Assembly (NCBI GenBank): GCA_002007465.1
Contig: LNAC01000009.1
Span: 3,507,494-3,571,493, forward strand
From: Ailurus styani
Taxonomy: Eukaryota; Chordata; Mammalia; Carnivora; Ailuridae
Direction of reading: 5' to 3'
DNA: 64,000 nucleotides
Shown: piece after piece, positions 11,115 through 24,518 of the stretch
Layout of the letters: each line of letters opens with the position of its first letter
Position numbering within the stretch: position 1 is the stretch's first letter
Notes under the pieces: generated by a model
Database searches by the model: none
What the model was told of the DNA's origin: nothing
The model's input: the letters and a program-made list of their open reading frames with translations, nothing else
Program-made: the position numbers and the translations under genes

Positions 11115-11171
<57 letters not shown>

Positions 11172-14100
11172 ACAAGTAGGCAGAGAGGCAGGCAGAGAGA
11201 GGGAAGATTGGCTCAGCAGGGAGTCGATTGTGGGGCTCGATCCCAGGACCCTGAGATCAGGACCTGAGCCGAAGGCAGAGGCTTTAACCCATTGTGAGCT
11301 GCCCAGGCGCCCCGGGCTGTTGGGAGTTTTAAAGGCCAGAAGTGACACATAGGAAGGTGTCTGAGGTGTTTTTTTTTTTTTTTTTTAACCTTTTTAAAGG
11401 GCAAATTGGGATAATGTCACTCTGCCTAAAACCTTCCTGGGCTGGGGCTCCCTGTGGCCTGAGGATAAGGCTGAAACCGACAGACAGGGCCACAGACCAC
11501 AGGATCTAGCCCTGCGGACCCTTCTGCCTCTTCCCAGCCCAGCCCACCCCCTTGATTTTCTCTTGTACTCAGGACACTCTCTTGATAGCTGCAAAACCAA
11601 TCTGACTAAGTTCAGGGCTTTCATTCATTCAACAAGTACTCATTTGGCCTGTGAAAGCCCCGCCCCCCCGGCCCTTGGCTGCTCACCAGGCCATGCCTTT
11701 CAGAGTCCCTGCTGTTCCCCTTCTTCCTTCTAACTCAAAGCTTGGCTCAATGCCACTTCCTCAGACAAGCCCTCTTGGCATCCCCCTGCCAAAGGAGAAC
11801 TTCTACCCCCCCATCACTTACCTGACACTTGTCACTATTGGAAATGATTTAATCTGCTTAACTGTTTACAGGTTTATGGTCTGTGTCTTCATACTAGAAT
11901 GTAAAGTCCAGGAGGACAGGACTTGCCAGGCAATAGGGCTCAGTTTGTGGGATTGAAGCATCTGTGAGTGCTGCCCCCTCTGGGCCAGGCTCATGCTTAT
12001 TGGATCTATGACACCTGGATCAGCCTTTGCTGGTGTTTGAGACAGTCCCTGCTCCAGGTGTGGGGTGGCTGGCACTCCTCATTCCTCTGCATCACCTGCC
12101 ACCCAGGAGTGTTTTTGTTGGCCTTCCCCTGGCCTGTGGACCCCCCAAGAGTGATCTATCTTCATATGCCCAACACCCACCTCAGTGCCGGGTGCTCTGA
12201 GAATCGGTGTTGAATGAATTAATGGAGCCTGGACATGTGGCCCCTTACCCTCCACACAGGAGCTTGAGGGACATGGAGGCTCTTAGGGGACAGATCAGTG
12301 GGATTTAACAAACATTCATTGACATGGGATACTGAACTGCCGTCCAAAAAGGCTGTCCCTGTTTCTATTCCCACCAGAAGTATTAGAGAGGGCCTGTTAT
12401 CTGTCGTTCCTACTGAGCATTTTTATTTAAAAGTATCTGTTGGGGTGCCTGGGCGGTATCGTCAGTTAAGCATATGACTCTTGGTTTTGGCTCAGGTTGT
12501 GATCCTGGGGCTGTGAGATCGAGCCGCAAGTCGGGCTCCATTCTTAGCACAGAGTCTGCCTGAGATTCTATTTCCCTCTTCCTCTGCCCTTCCCGCTCAT
12601 GCTTGCTCTCTCTCTCTCTCTCAAATTGATAAATAAATCTTAAAAAAAGTTCCTCTCAATCTGGTGAGGAAAAAAAAAAAGAAAGCAAGAAAAAAATCTC
12701 AATGTATTTTTATGAGCATTTGTTGAGTTGTAAGTGGGGTCGCCCCCTTGCCTGCTCCCCTATCCCGGGCCAGCCCCAGGGTCCTCAGAGAGGAGCTGGA
12801 TGCTGACCATCTGGCCATGGCATCATCAGTCAGCAGAAAGCACCTCATGACAGTGCTGTGACCCAAAGGGCCACCGCCCTGTGCAGGGACGGCTGGGGAC
12901 CGCCTCCTATACCTGTCACTGCTAGTTGATCTTGCCGCCCCTGGCTTCGGGCCTCCTGGGCTTTCTTCTAATTGTTTCCGGGCTTTTGATTTGGGCTTTG
13001 GTGCTGCTTCTGGCCTTGGTCCACCTTCATCAGAGAGGCCTGGATTATAGGGGAGAAGCACAGGTCAGGGGGTTATTACCACTGGGCTGCCTTGGAGATA
13101 GAGAATGTCCGTTTACTTTCTTGGTTGGCTATTGGTGCATTATTGGGATAGAGTCAGGAAGTGTTGATAAAGTACATATTTTAAAGAAATTGGTTTTCTT
13201 GTTGGCAGAAGGTTTTTTTTTTTTTTTTTTTTGATCCTAAAGAGCATATACATAGGAAGGAAGGAAGGGAGGCAGGGAGGAAGGAAACTCAGAAGGGTCT
13301 AGAGGAGAGAACATCTATGATCCTACCACTGGAAACTATAATTCTCCAACTCTGAGGCTCAATTTCAGAAAAGTACAGTGGCTTGTAAAACAGCAGCTGG
13401 CAGATCAAGCTTTCATTGGGAATAGTGGGTTAAAATAGCAACTCTCATACTTTGAAAGCGCAATGGAAGGCACCGACTTCTAAGACCGACCCACTTTGCC
13501 GGAGTCAAAGTCTGCCCGTCAGGTGGCCGGCATCCCGGCCCCAGGGGTCAGGACACACAACTGCAGGCCCGGGTTGCCCTAAGGTGAACTGTCCTTGCAG
13601 TTAGGCCATGCAGGTCCCAATTAGGTTTCAAACCAGTTCTTACTGGTTTAGCACATCACTTCCTTTATCTTCACAATTCAGAACAAGTCTTTCTAGCGGT
13701 CTCGCCTCCACCTGACTATCACAGTGCCTCGTGCTTTTCCAGTCTAGTCTCCCATCAGTGTTACCGAGAGAGGAGGGTCTACCAAATAGCTCACGTCTGT
13801 GCCATCCCTACAGACCTGCCCCCACATCTCTGGGCTTCGAGAAGCCGTAACTGAACTGCACCACGAATACCAAAAACATGGTGAGTTTCAACTTTCAAAT
13901 ACACAAATATAACACGTTATCTGAGAACTGCATGTTGTAAATCCTTCTAGACACTTTCCAGGAAATCCTACACATACAGATACTTATATTTTAAGAAACT
14001 GCATCAGACTAGATCTACTGTCTTATAAACTGCCTTTTCTGATCTTAACGTGGTTTGGGCAGCCTTCCACACCAATAAATGCAGATGGACACATCATTGT

Positions 14101-17100
14101 TGGGGGTAAACGGTATACTATTCCTAGGTATAGCCACACTATAATGGGTTTATAAATCCCTCGTTAAAGGGGAAGTTTCTATTTTAACTCATTGTTTTTG
14201 AAGATGATTAACATCCAAAGATGAAACCAGCTGGCCTATTTACAAACAGCAAAACCACAAAAACGGCTCGCCATTACCCAGGAGTTCCCTGCGTGTCCTG
14301 CTGGCTATTTCTTTAATCTCCATGCGGGACAGGGACAGGGAGTGAGTGACGGGAATGGCGGCAATGCCCAGGCCAATGGCCGTGGGAGGGGTGACGGCCT
14401 TGGAGACCAGAGGCGACTTCAGAGGTCGTTCGATGCTTCTGCCCACAAGGTTTCTGAGCGGAATCTTGTACAGATTTTTGGATGGAGTTTCACCTGAAAT
14501 ACAATTGAGAAAAGACCATGAGAACTCTAAGCCAAGTCTGTACTATTTACGAGGGTGACTTCCAGTTCCTCAACCCAGTGAGCAGGAAGGAAGAATTTAC
14601 GCTGCATGCTGACCTCCCGGACCCCATTAGGAGCAACAGAGGGATGGTGCCTGATGGCTTTGGTTTTAAGGGCACCATTTCCACAGGTACATGGTGGAAA
14701 ATGCCCCTGCTTCTGGCTCCCCGTGCCCGGGAGAGGACAGCAGCCAGGAGGACAGACAGCGGCCCCACGTCCGGCAGCACCCTGCCTGCTCGGGACTCCG
14801 GGTGCTTCCAGGGACAGGAGGGGGACCGCGGATGCGGCGAGCAGCCAGGAAAAGCATGGTGCTCAGGGCCAAGTGGTAACCACAGCAAAGGTCTTTGGGA
14901 TTCGTGAGCAGAGGGCAGATGGAGTGAAAGCAGAGTGTGCTCCGTAGGTTCTAGGACTCTATCCTTTTGGTTACAAAAACCTACCAGGTCATTGACATCC
15001 CTGAAGGAAAAACACCTCTGCTGTGGCAAGTTGGAATCTCTAGCTTTCAACTCCCTTCTCCCCATGGGAACAGTTCTTTTCATAGTGGGATTTTGTTGTT
15101 GTTATCACAGGTTTCTTAAGAATGTAACCAATGCTGGGGGGCCTGGGTGGCTCAGTGGGTTAAGCCTCTGCCTTCAGCTCAGGTCATGATCTCAGGGTCC
15201 TGGGATCGAGCCCCACGTTGGGCTCTCTGCTCAGCAGGGAGCCTGCTTCCCCATCTCCCTCTGCTTACCTCTCTGCCTGCTTGTGATCTCTCTCTCTCTC
15301 TCTGTCAAATAAATAAATAAAATCTTAAAAAAAAAAAAGAATGTAACCAATGCATTCAGAATGCAAGGTTTTGTGTTGTTTATATATATAGCTTTAAATA
15401 GTGACTTCGTTAGGCAGTAATCACGTGTCAATATTTGAGAAAGAACTAGAGAAATCAGAATGGAGGGGTGCCTGGGTGGCTCAGTCTGTTCAGCGTCTGC
15501 CTTTGGCCCAGGGCATGATTCCAGGGTCCTGGGATTGAGACCCACATCGGGCTTCCTGCTCAGCAGTGAGTCTGTTTCTCCCCCTTCCTCTGCTCCTCTG
15601 CCTGCTTGTGCTCTCTCCCTCTCTCAATAAGTAAATAAAAATCTTTAAAAAAAAGAAATCAGAATGGATTGGAAATATCTATTAATAAGACAGTAAAAAC
15701 TGCACTTCACCTTCCCCCAGGGAAGAAGGAAACACTGGAGTATCTCGGCCTGGGGGTGTCTGTGGAGAATTGTGGGCACTGGCACCCTTGGAGCTGCCTC
15801 CAGATGAGACCTCGTTCACAGCAGTGGTTGCTGTGAAGTATATATCTGACTGGAATGAAAGAGAAAGCATTAGGGAGCTGTGTGGGTTAGAGGCCCCGCA
15901 CCCACGGCCCTCCCATCACCCCTGCAAAGCCTGCAGCCGTTCTGGGCTTGGCTGCTCTGTCCTTGGGGCGTGCGGTGCGGTAACGCGCCTGGGCAGGGTG
16001 CTTCCAGAGCAAAAGTCCTGCACTGCCACCGCAGACCTTTCCTGGGTATTCAGTTCCCCACAGTTTCTCCTGTCTGTTGGTTGATTCACAATAGAAAAGA
16101 GGCCATTTCCCAAGCCAGTGCACACCTGCCTAACAGGAACGTCAGGCCCCCGCAGTGTCAGAACTGGAAACTATCGGGGGTTCAGTCGGCTCCACTTACA
16201 GATGGGACACGGCCCATTCATTCACAGGTTCAGCAAACACTCACGCACATGGGCCCTGTGCTGGCTCTGGCGGGAACAGCAGGGGGCGGGGCTGGCGCGG
16301 CCTTGTAACTGACCGTGAGTGCCGATTTTCAGGGATTTTGCGGGTGAAACATGGCTGTTATTAAACTTAAATAAATAATATTGAAAACAAAGATACTAAA
16401 TGTCAGAATTCGACCATTCCTCATTCTTTGACCATGTTTACCATGATCTATACGCTTGAGGTTATTTACATCATCTTTCACACAGGAAGCTGGACGTCCT
16501 AATGGTGGGACTATTTTCACCATGGAAATTGGCAGACACTAAAGACCAGAGCTTGATTTGTTGTTTTGTTGACCCTCTGGGCTTAATGGGATGGAGAAAA
16601 TTTCTAATAGTGAAGATTGAAAGCAGAAGTATATTGAGGCTAGTGTCAAAATTGAAAGATGCTTTGGTTTAATGACCAGTTGGTAGGAGAGTAAGAAATA
16701 TTTTAATAGTAGATCACATATCGGGCGCCTGGGTGACTCAGTGGGTTAAAGCCTCTGCTTTCGGCTCAGGTCATGATCTCAGGGTCCTGGGATTGAGGCC
16801 CGCATCGGGCTCTCTGCTCAGCAGGGAGCCTGCTTCCCCCTCTCTCTCTGCCTGCCTCTCTGCCTCCTTGTGATCTCTCTCCCTCTGTGAAATAANGATC
16901 ACATATCAGATTTCAGGAGAGCAAGCTTATTGGAAAAAGAATTAAGGTACTAAGCTATAACTCCCAGCTGTAAAATCAGGGAAGACCCGTATCCACAGTT
17001 AGCAAAAAAATTAATGAAAAGTATTTTGTGAGAGTGAATTGGCCTAATGGATTTCAAGGTAAAAAGCACTGTATAGTTTATTATTTGTAAATCATAAGCT

Positions 17101-17159
17101 ATTTAAATTTTTCTATCAGTAAAATTTATAACCAACCTAGGTACATAGAGTTGTATGTG

Positions 17160-17197
<38 letters not shown>

Positions 17198-20100
17198 GAC
17201 TTCCAGGGCCCAGAGGGCTGGTGGTTCAAACTTCACCAGCGCACCCCTGGCGCTGTGTCAGTCCCCAAGTCCCGGAACTGTCAGCCTAGCAGGGGAGGCA
17301 GACAGATAGGCAATCGCCCCACCCCCCCAAAGGGGATGCATGTCAGGACGGAGAAGGCGCCACGGGGGCTGAGCAGGGGGGCCAGCCGGGCCTGGCAGGG
17401 ACAGGGTAGACTGTGTGGGGCTGACGCGGGAGGGGCTAGGGCAAGACCTCTTGGCTTGTGTGCCAGTGACAAAGGCACCTTGGGAAGTCATCTCCGTTCC
17501 CGTGTCCCTTGGTTTTTCTCAAACTCTGTTTCTAGACATGGATTCGTCAGTGAGCCATACCTCACGGGCCACAAAATTCAAGCTGAGGATGGAAAGTGGC
17601 AAAGGAAGAACACAATACCACGAGCTGTCCCTTTTCTGGACTTGGGCTGTCCCTCGGGGCAGTGGGGACCCCTGACCTAACCCAGGCTGACGGCACATTC
17701 CTCTCTTCAGCCCAGAGCGTCGCAACTGCTGGTGGCACCAAGTGACACTCTAACAAAACCAAGATGGGGCGTTTGGAAGCCCGAGGGGGCCACACACGGA
17801 AACCCCACAGGGGGCCTGCTGTGGACGTTCTCACTCTGGCACACAAGGGGCCTGACTTGATGAGACTGCGCCCGCCCCCTCCCGGAGCTCAGGGGCTCGG
17901 GGCCCCCAGAGACCCTCAGACGTGCTCCTCACCCTGGAGGCCACGAGCTGCAGCTGCGGCACGACGGCCGTGTGGACCAGGTTCCCGTTGACCACCAGGC
18001 GGATCTCCATGGAGTCGGTGGTGAAGGCCAGCAGGTACGGGAAAGCGCACACTGCAAGGCAACGGGGCGAGTCAGCTGCCAGCCCGCTGGCTTGTGGTCC
18101 TGGAGGTGCCGGACCGTCCCCCGGTCGCCCTCCCTGCTCTGGAAACTTCCATCTCCCCTCCTGCTCTGGCTGCTTCTCTTCTTCCTTGTCCCCTTTTCAC
18201 TGGGGCCTCATAACCTGCTCTGCTGGAGGCTCGCCCACCCAAGTCCCGAGAGACAGTCCCCCTTCTTGTCCAGACTGCGGTTTGGCACACCCTGCCCGCC
18301 GGCAGACGCCACCATGCCCCAAAGCCCCGCCTTTCCCCGGCCTTCGTGCCCTGTCATTTGCTCCCTTCTCCTCTGTGCTCCTCCTGCCATGTACGCCTGG
18401 GCCGGGGCTGTGTCTCCTTCCCCACTGTCCCTCACAGGGGGCCATGGCGTCCATGGGTTTGTTATTTGTTAAAGGTCGGCCCCTCTTCTTGAGGTTGTTT
18501 TTACGACACACTGACTTCCAGGCCGCACAAGCCCCTAGTTGCCCCAGAGCCTCACCTTTGGCCTCTTCCCTGGCTACTTCCTGCTCCCAAGCTCTTTCAC
18601 CCCAGCTTATTCTCTGTGTGCTCTCGCCTTGGTGAACTCTCTACTCCTTTGGCGACCTACCTCACCCATGCCTCCAGCCTTGCTCCCTCAAGTGACCTCC
18701 AGTGTTGGGGCTCAAAACCTGAAAGCGATTTTCAACCCTTCCCTCTGTTTTTGTTTTCTGGGCCCCATCTTGTCTGTCACCGAAGCCCGACTGGTCTGGT
18801 CCCTCCATCATCTGGATTCGATCTTCTGTTTCCATCTCAAGACTCTTGAATGTTCACCTATCATGACATACTTGTCCTTTGCTGGCAACAGTACTAACTC
18901 GAACATTCCTGGCTCTGAGCTGACTCTCACCAGGCAGATGCTCAGCTGTGGATCGTGAACCCCAGAAGGGAAGCAGCACCACTCTCTCCCTAATATTTCA
19001 GTGGCAGGCCAAAGTACCTGCGTTTCCGTGATTCTAGATTTTCAAGCTTCAAAACACATAAGAATGGTGCAAAATGCATTGTGTTTCTCCACCAAGTCAG
19101 TTGGCATTTTAAGGCTGGAGGTCTTGCTCTCGAATTGTAAGAAAAGGGAAGCAAGGCCCAGAAATGAAATGATAACTGGAAGGTCCCAAGTCCTGAAAAC
19201 TGGGATTACATGGCTCTCAAATGCTCACATGCTCACCACCGGGAGGCACAGGGGTCGGCAACAGTCCCCACAAGGGGAACAAACGGGAAGACAATTAAAA
19301 AGGAAAAAGAACACTCGGAGTACTCATCGGACTCGTGGAACTCCGGGCAATCTAGCAGTAAGCCGGCGAGTTTGCTTATATGGGACTGAACAGTTCAGGC
19401 GGGTCTATGCAGGGGAAGCACAAAATGATCAAGGTTTTTCTTACCAATCGCGCAAGGAGCCTGGTTCCAACAGAACTGGAAATCTGACGCAGAGGGTTGA
19501 ACCAAAAAAGAGCCCCCATTAAATGGGCAAACCTTTTTATAGATGCAACTGTCTGCAACAAAACAATAGCGACTCATTTTTTGTGAGAGACAATGCGGAG
19601 AGCTGGTCATTAGATAAATGAAGACACAGGCAACCCGCAGAGGGTCCTGTCTGCTAGGTCTGCACACATAGCTGGTCCCAACACAGCGGTGCGGCCAAGT
19701 TCACAGCCAGGAGGTGGGCGGGGCTGCGGTGGGGCCTCTTTGGCCCCGTATTCATGGCTGCCCCTCTGGGAGGGTTTACCACGTGCCAGGCACTGAGCTT
19801 TCAACACGTCAGCTTCTTTCATCTGAATAATCCTGTGAAGGAGATGCCATTATGACGCCCAGTTTACAGATGAGAAAACTGAGGCCGGGAGAGGTGACAC
19901 AGCATGTCCCAAGTTTCACAAGCACCACATGGGGGCAGCAGGGTTTGAACATGGGTGTACTTGACTGCAGAGAAGAAGGGACCCTTGATGGAGCTCCCCC
20001 CGGATGGAGGAGGCCCTCCTGCGAGGTTCATCATGTTCTGAGCCTCACTCAGCAGGACGAGTGTGGTGGATGCCGTTTACTCCCCGCCACCCCCCTCCCC

Positions 20101-23100
20101 CCTTTTAACAAGAAAACTCGAAGCCATATGCCTGTGTCACATTGGGCAAGACGAGCCAGAATGAGATTAAGGCCAGGTTGAACAGCTGCTCTGTTCCTGG
20201 CCTGCTCTGAGCTCTAAACCTAAGCTCAGGTGGTTCGGATCCTCCGAGTGAGAAGGTCCATCTAGAAGCAAAGGCTCCAGTTATTCCAGAAGCCCACTGT
20301 GTTTTAGCCATACAGTTTTATTTTTAATTAGTTTTAAAAACAGTTGTATGGAGCTATAACTTACATAAGACTCATCCCCTTTAAGAGTATAATTCAATGT
20401 AGTTGAGTAAATTTGCAGAGTTGTACAATGTCACAATCGAACTTTATCTTTTCATGACCCTAAAAAGAAACCTCAGGCCCGTTAAGCACTCACTCCCTTT
20501 CCTGTTCAGACAGAACGCTGTGCGCCCCGCTGTGGGAGGGCGGAGGCTGGGGCAGCCCGGCTGCAGGTCAGGGCCTGGCTGGGGGCCCTCCCAGCAGCTG
20601 CCACGGCCCAGCTGAGGCTCCCCCCTGTCAAATCTGTATGGAGCGTCCTGCCCCATCAGGGCTCAGGGATCCTTTCAAGTGACCACTAGGCTTACAAAGC
20701 AATTGCCTTATACAGTTTAACTAACAGAGTGAGTCCTCTGGAGAGGAAAAATGAGCCAAAGTCAGCGAGTCTTGTTTTTGCTACAGTGGACTCACTAGGG
20801 GACAGAAAGGTACCTTCAGGCTCAGCTGAAGCCCTTGCTCCCAGAGCGGAGAGCCACTCGGGTCGGGTGGCCCCTCATGGCTGCACTGAGGCTTCGGCCG
20901 CTTCGAGGTGCAGGTGCGGCTGGTCCCCCCCTTTCCCCCCGGGCCCACCTGCTCCTGCTCTCAGGGCTCCACCCTAGTTTGCCTTTCTCCGTTGGGTCTC
21001 TCCCCACAGCCCGCAAGCACGCTGCCTTCTTCCACCTTCTAGAAAGCAACTGTTCTTCCTCCTCTGTGACCTCTCTTCCTCCTTTCCTGAACCCTCCCTT
21101 CTCTTCCCCCAAAGGAAAATTCTCTGGAAGGTTCTTCTGGACTCCTGTCTCTACTTCCTCTTACATTCCCTCTCATCCCGTGCAGTGGGGTTCGCTCCCA
21201 TTGCTTCCCAGGGACCCCTACTCTCTCATCAAGGAACTTCGCCTCGTGGAACCCCCCCAACCCCCCGGAATCTTTACTTAAACTGCTGTCTTTCGAGAGA
21301 TTTCCTTCCCTTGGGGTGCTCCTCAGTCTGCTGGTTCCTCCCATCTCTCCCCACTTCCCAGCTTCCAGTGACTCCGGGTCACTTACATGCTAATGGCTCC
21401 CGAATGCGGATCTCCCACGGGCACCGTCCCCTCAGCCCCCAGTCGCCATGGGGAGGCCCTGACCTGTCCAGACTCAACTCTTGATCTTTCCTCCCCCAAA
21501 CCTGCTCGTCCTAGTTTCCCACACCTCGGTAAATGGTGTTCTCCATTCGTCCAGTTGTTCAAGTCCCAAAGCACAGGCTCCCTTCTCTCTGGCATACGTC
21601 ATGCTGGATTCATGAACCGATGATCTTGGTTCTCATATTTCACATACCTCTAGGTCTGACCCTGTCTCAGCACCTCCACTGCCGTGTGCTGGTGCAAGCC
21701 ACTGTCATCTCTCATGACACGTGCACAGTCACCTGGTAAACGAACGGCCTTACCTACTTCCATGAAGTTCTCCACACAGCGGCCCAACTAGCCGGTGGTC
21801 CTTCTCATACCTAGGTCCGATCCTGTTACCCCTTTGCTCAAAATCCTCCAGCTGCTCAGCAGCTAAGAGGCCCTTCACCTACCAAGCCCTCCCTGAATCT
21901 GGTCCTCTTAAGAGAGCACTTCCATCCACCCACACTCATGCCACATGGGTCATCTCGGGGTCACCTTGAAATACTAGAATGTTCCCTCCTCAAGGTCTTT
22001 ACCCACCCCTTCTTGACTCCCTCGGGGTCTTCTCTCTGAGTGCCCCGTCCAAAGGAGACCTTCCTTCTCCGCCTTCCCTAAATGGAGACCCGCACTCCCC
22101 ACTCCTGCCCGCCCCCAGCCCCTCTCCCTGCTTTATGTCCACAGCACATACCGCCATTCAACATACTAGGTACTTTTCTTACTTATCCTGTTAATTGTCT
22201 ATCTGCCCCCTTGAAAATGTACACCTTGGGAGGCAGGGATTTATGTATCTTTTACTCACTTCGGAAACATGAGGTGCTCAGTAAATATTTGTAGAACGAG
22301 TGAGCCACTCTTCCCTTGCTGTCCCCGCTCAGGAAGGAAGCAGTGATGTGTTCCTCAAGGCCCGGGTCCCTCACACACATCTCCTCTCTGCCCCCTTCTG
22401 GCACCCCAGCTCCCCCCAGGGGACAGCAGACTGCTGGGTTTGAGGGAGTCTGGGCAGGAGGAGCCCTGAGCTCACGGAGCCCAGAACAGGCTGGATGGCA
22501 GGGAACGGTCTCCATGGGAGCTCAGCCTGTCCCAGAGTGGAGCTGCATGGACGAGGTGACCCAGACCGTACTTCAGAGGCCCCTCTGTTCCCCTTTCCAA
22601 GTGAATAAGCCCCAGGGACCCTAATATGACCCCAGGGAAGTAGAGGGCTCTCCCTCCCAATAACTAATATTGGTGGTTTCTGCATCCGAGGACAGGGGGC
22701 TCTAAATCAGACCAAACTGGTTTAGAAAAGCAAGCAAAGCATGTTTCTTGAGCCCCAGAGCTGTGAAGCACATTCACACTTAAAAGTGCTGCCGTCTGTG
22801 CCCGGCCGTCCGCCTAAGCAGAAGCTCACTGCAGTCCCTGGCAACTCCTCGCACTGGTGTGCCTCCAGAATCTAGCGTGTGCCTGACGCAGAGAAGGTTG
22901 TCAGCCCGGGTTTTAAAAGGGCAGCCGGAATGGGGGAGCTGGGGGGAGGGGCGGGATTCTGAAAGGTCTCGTCACAGGAAGGAGCTAGGAGCCCATGACC
23001 TCGCCTCCTTCGACCTTCCCCGAGCAGCAGCGTGACAGATACTTCTAATTTTAAAACAAATTTCTCTGAAGATAAGTCCCTTTCTGCATGTAGAAAACTC

Positions 23101-24481
23101 TATGGAGGTTACAAAACAATCCTGCTGAGCGTGACTGTGTGTTATGGGCTTTACATGGAGAGTCCTGTTTAATTTTCACAGCAGACATGAGAGGTAGGTT
23201 TTGTATCCTTTACATTATTTATCTGGAAGCTAAGACTAAGGTTAAATGTGGTCATGGGGAGAAGGAATGGTACTTATGTGAGCATTTCTAGTTTCCTTGT
23301 GTGATTATCTTTAAAACACCATCATCGGGGCACCTGGGTGGCTCAGTGGGTTAGAGCCTCTGCCTTCGGCTCAGGTCATGATCTCAGGGTCCTGGGATCG
23401 AGGCCTGCATCGGGCTCTCTGCTTGGAAGGGAGCCCACTTCCTCCTCTCTCTACCTGCCTCTCTGCCTTATGATCTGTCTCTCTGTCGAATAAATAAAAA
23501 TCTAAAAAAAAAAAAAAAAACATCAGCAAACAGAGTTCACCTTAGTACTGAAATGTATTATTTGCATTAAAGGTGAATCATTATTGTATGCTAAGGTCAT
23601 GGCCAAATTTTCTTTCTTTTTTTAAGTAAAGACAGACTCTGATATTCAAGATAGAGATTAATTACAAGAAAATAAGATCCTTGCTATATTGAAATATTTA
23701 TACTTTCCCCCTGAAATTGATCTTGCAAATATATTTTTCTCTAAGAACATATAATTGGAAGTTATAATTTCTGTTATAAAATATTTTCATCTTTAACATA
23801 TCTGAGAGAAAAGTCTCTTTATGTGAAGCTCGGAGTATATAAAAGTTGTTTTTTACTTTGCTTTTTTAACAGAAATAGAAAAGAAACTGATGAAAGTCAG
23901 CTACAAACATTGGGGGGGGGAGCAAGATCATTCTATAGCACCTTCCTGACAAGGGCCTTCAGGGCACAGCTGTCTGGACAGAAGTGGGCAAGCCCAGCGT
24001 GCACTGTGTGTGTGTGTGTGGGGGGGGAATGGGTTACAGAAGTGGCCTGGGCGACTATGGGAAAAACCAGCTGGTTTTCCGGGCTTGCTTACTGGGGACC
24101 TGCCTGCCTGCTGGGAGAAGGAGGGAGATTGAAAAGGAAAACCAGATTCCTGACCCAGAGAAACGGAAGCAAGTGACACAGTTTGGGGAATTTGGAGGCA
24201 GGTCTGGGAACCTCTGGGATTCCCAAGGCCTTGACCTGAGTAGCATCTAAGCACACAGTGCTGGGGCACCTGGGCGGCTCAGTCGTTAAGCGTCTGCCTT
24301 TGGCTCAGGTCATGATCCCAGGGTACTGGGATCGAGCCCCGAATTGGGCTTCCTCCCTCTCCCACTCCCCCTGCTTGTGTTCCCTCTCTCACTGTCTCTC
24401 TATCAAATAAATAAATAAAATCTTAAAAATAAAAACACAGAGCTTTTTACCTTCTGATGCCTTGGTGTGTCTAGGAAAACA

Positions 24482-24518
<37 letters not shown>

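Noticed and set aside
11121..11169. Open frames rich in Arg-Glu or Ser-Leu repeats over GA and AC tracts (also 24483-24516, 4797-4831)
   Set aside because: Translation artefacts of dinucleotide repeats.
15135..15200. tRNA-like heads of the SINEs considered as tRNA genes
   Set aside because: They are diverged tRNA-derived SINE heads with A tails and target duplications and do not form full cloverleaf genes.
19001..19522. 173-codon open frame on the plus strand
   Set aside because: No familiar domain, low-complexity basic composition, no promoter or splice signals. Consistent with chance.
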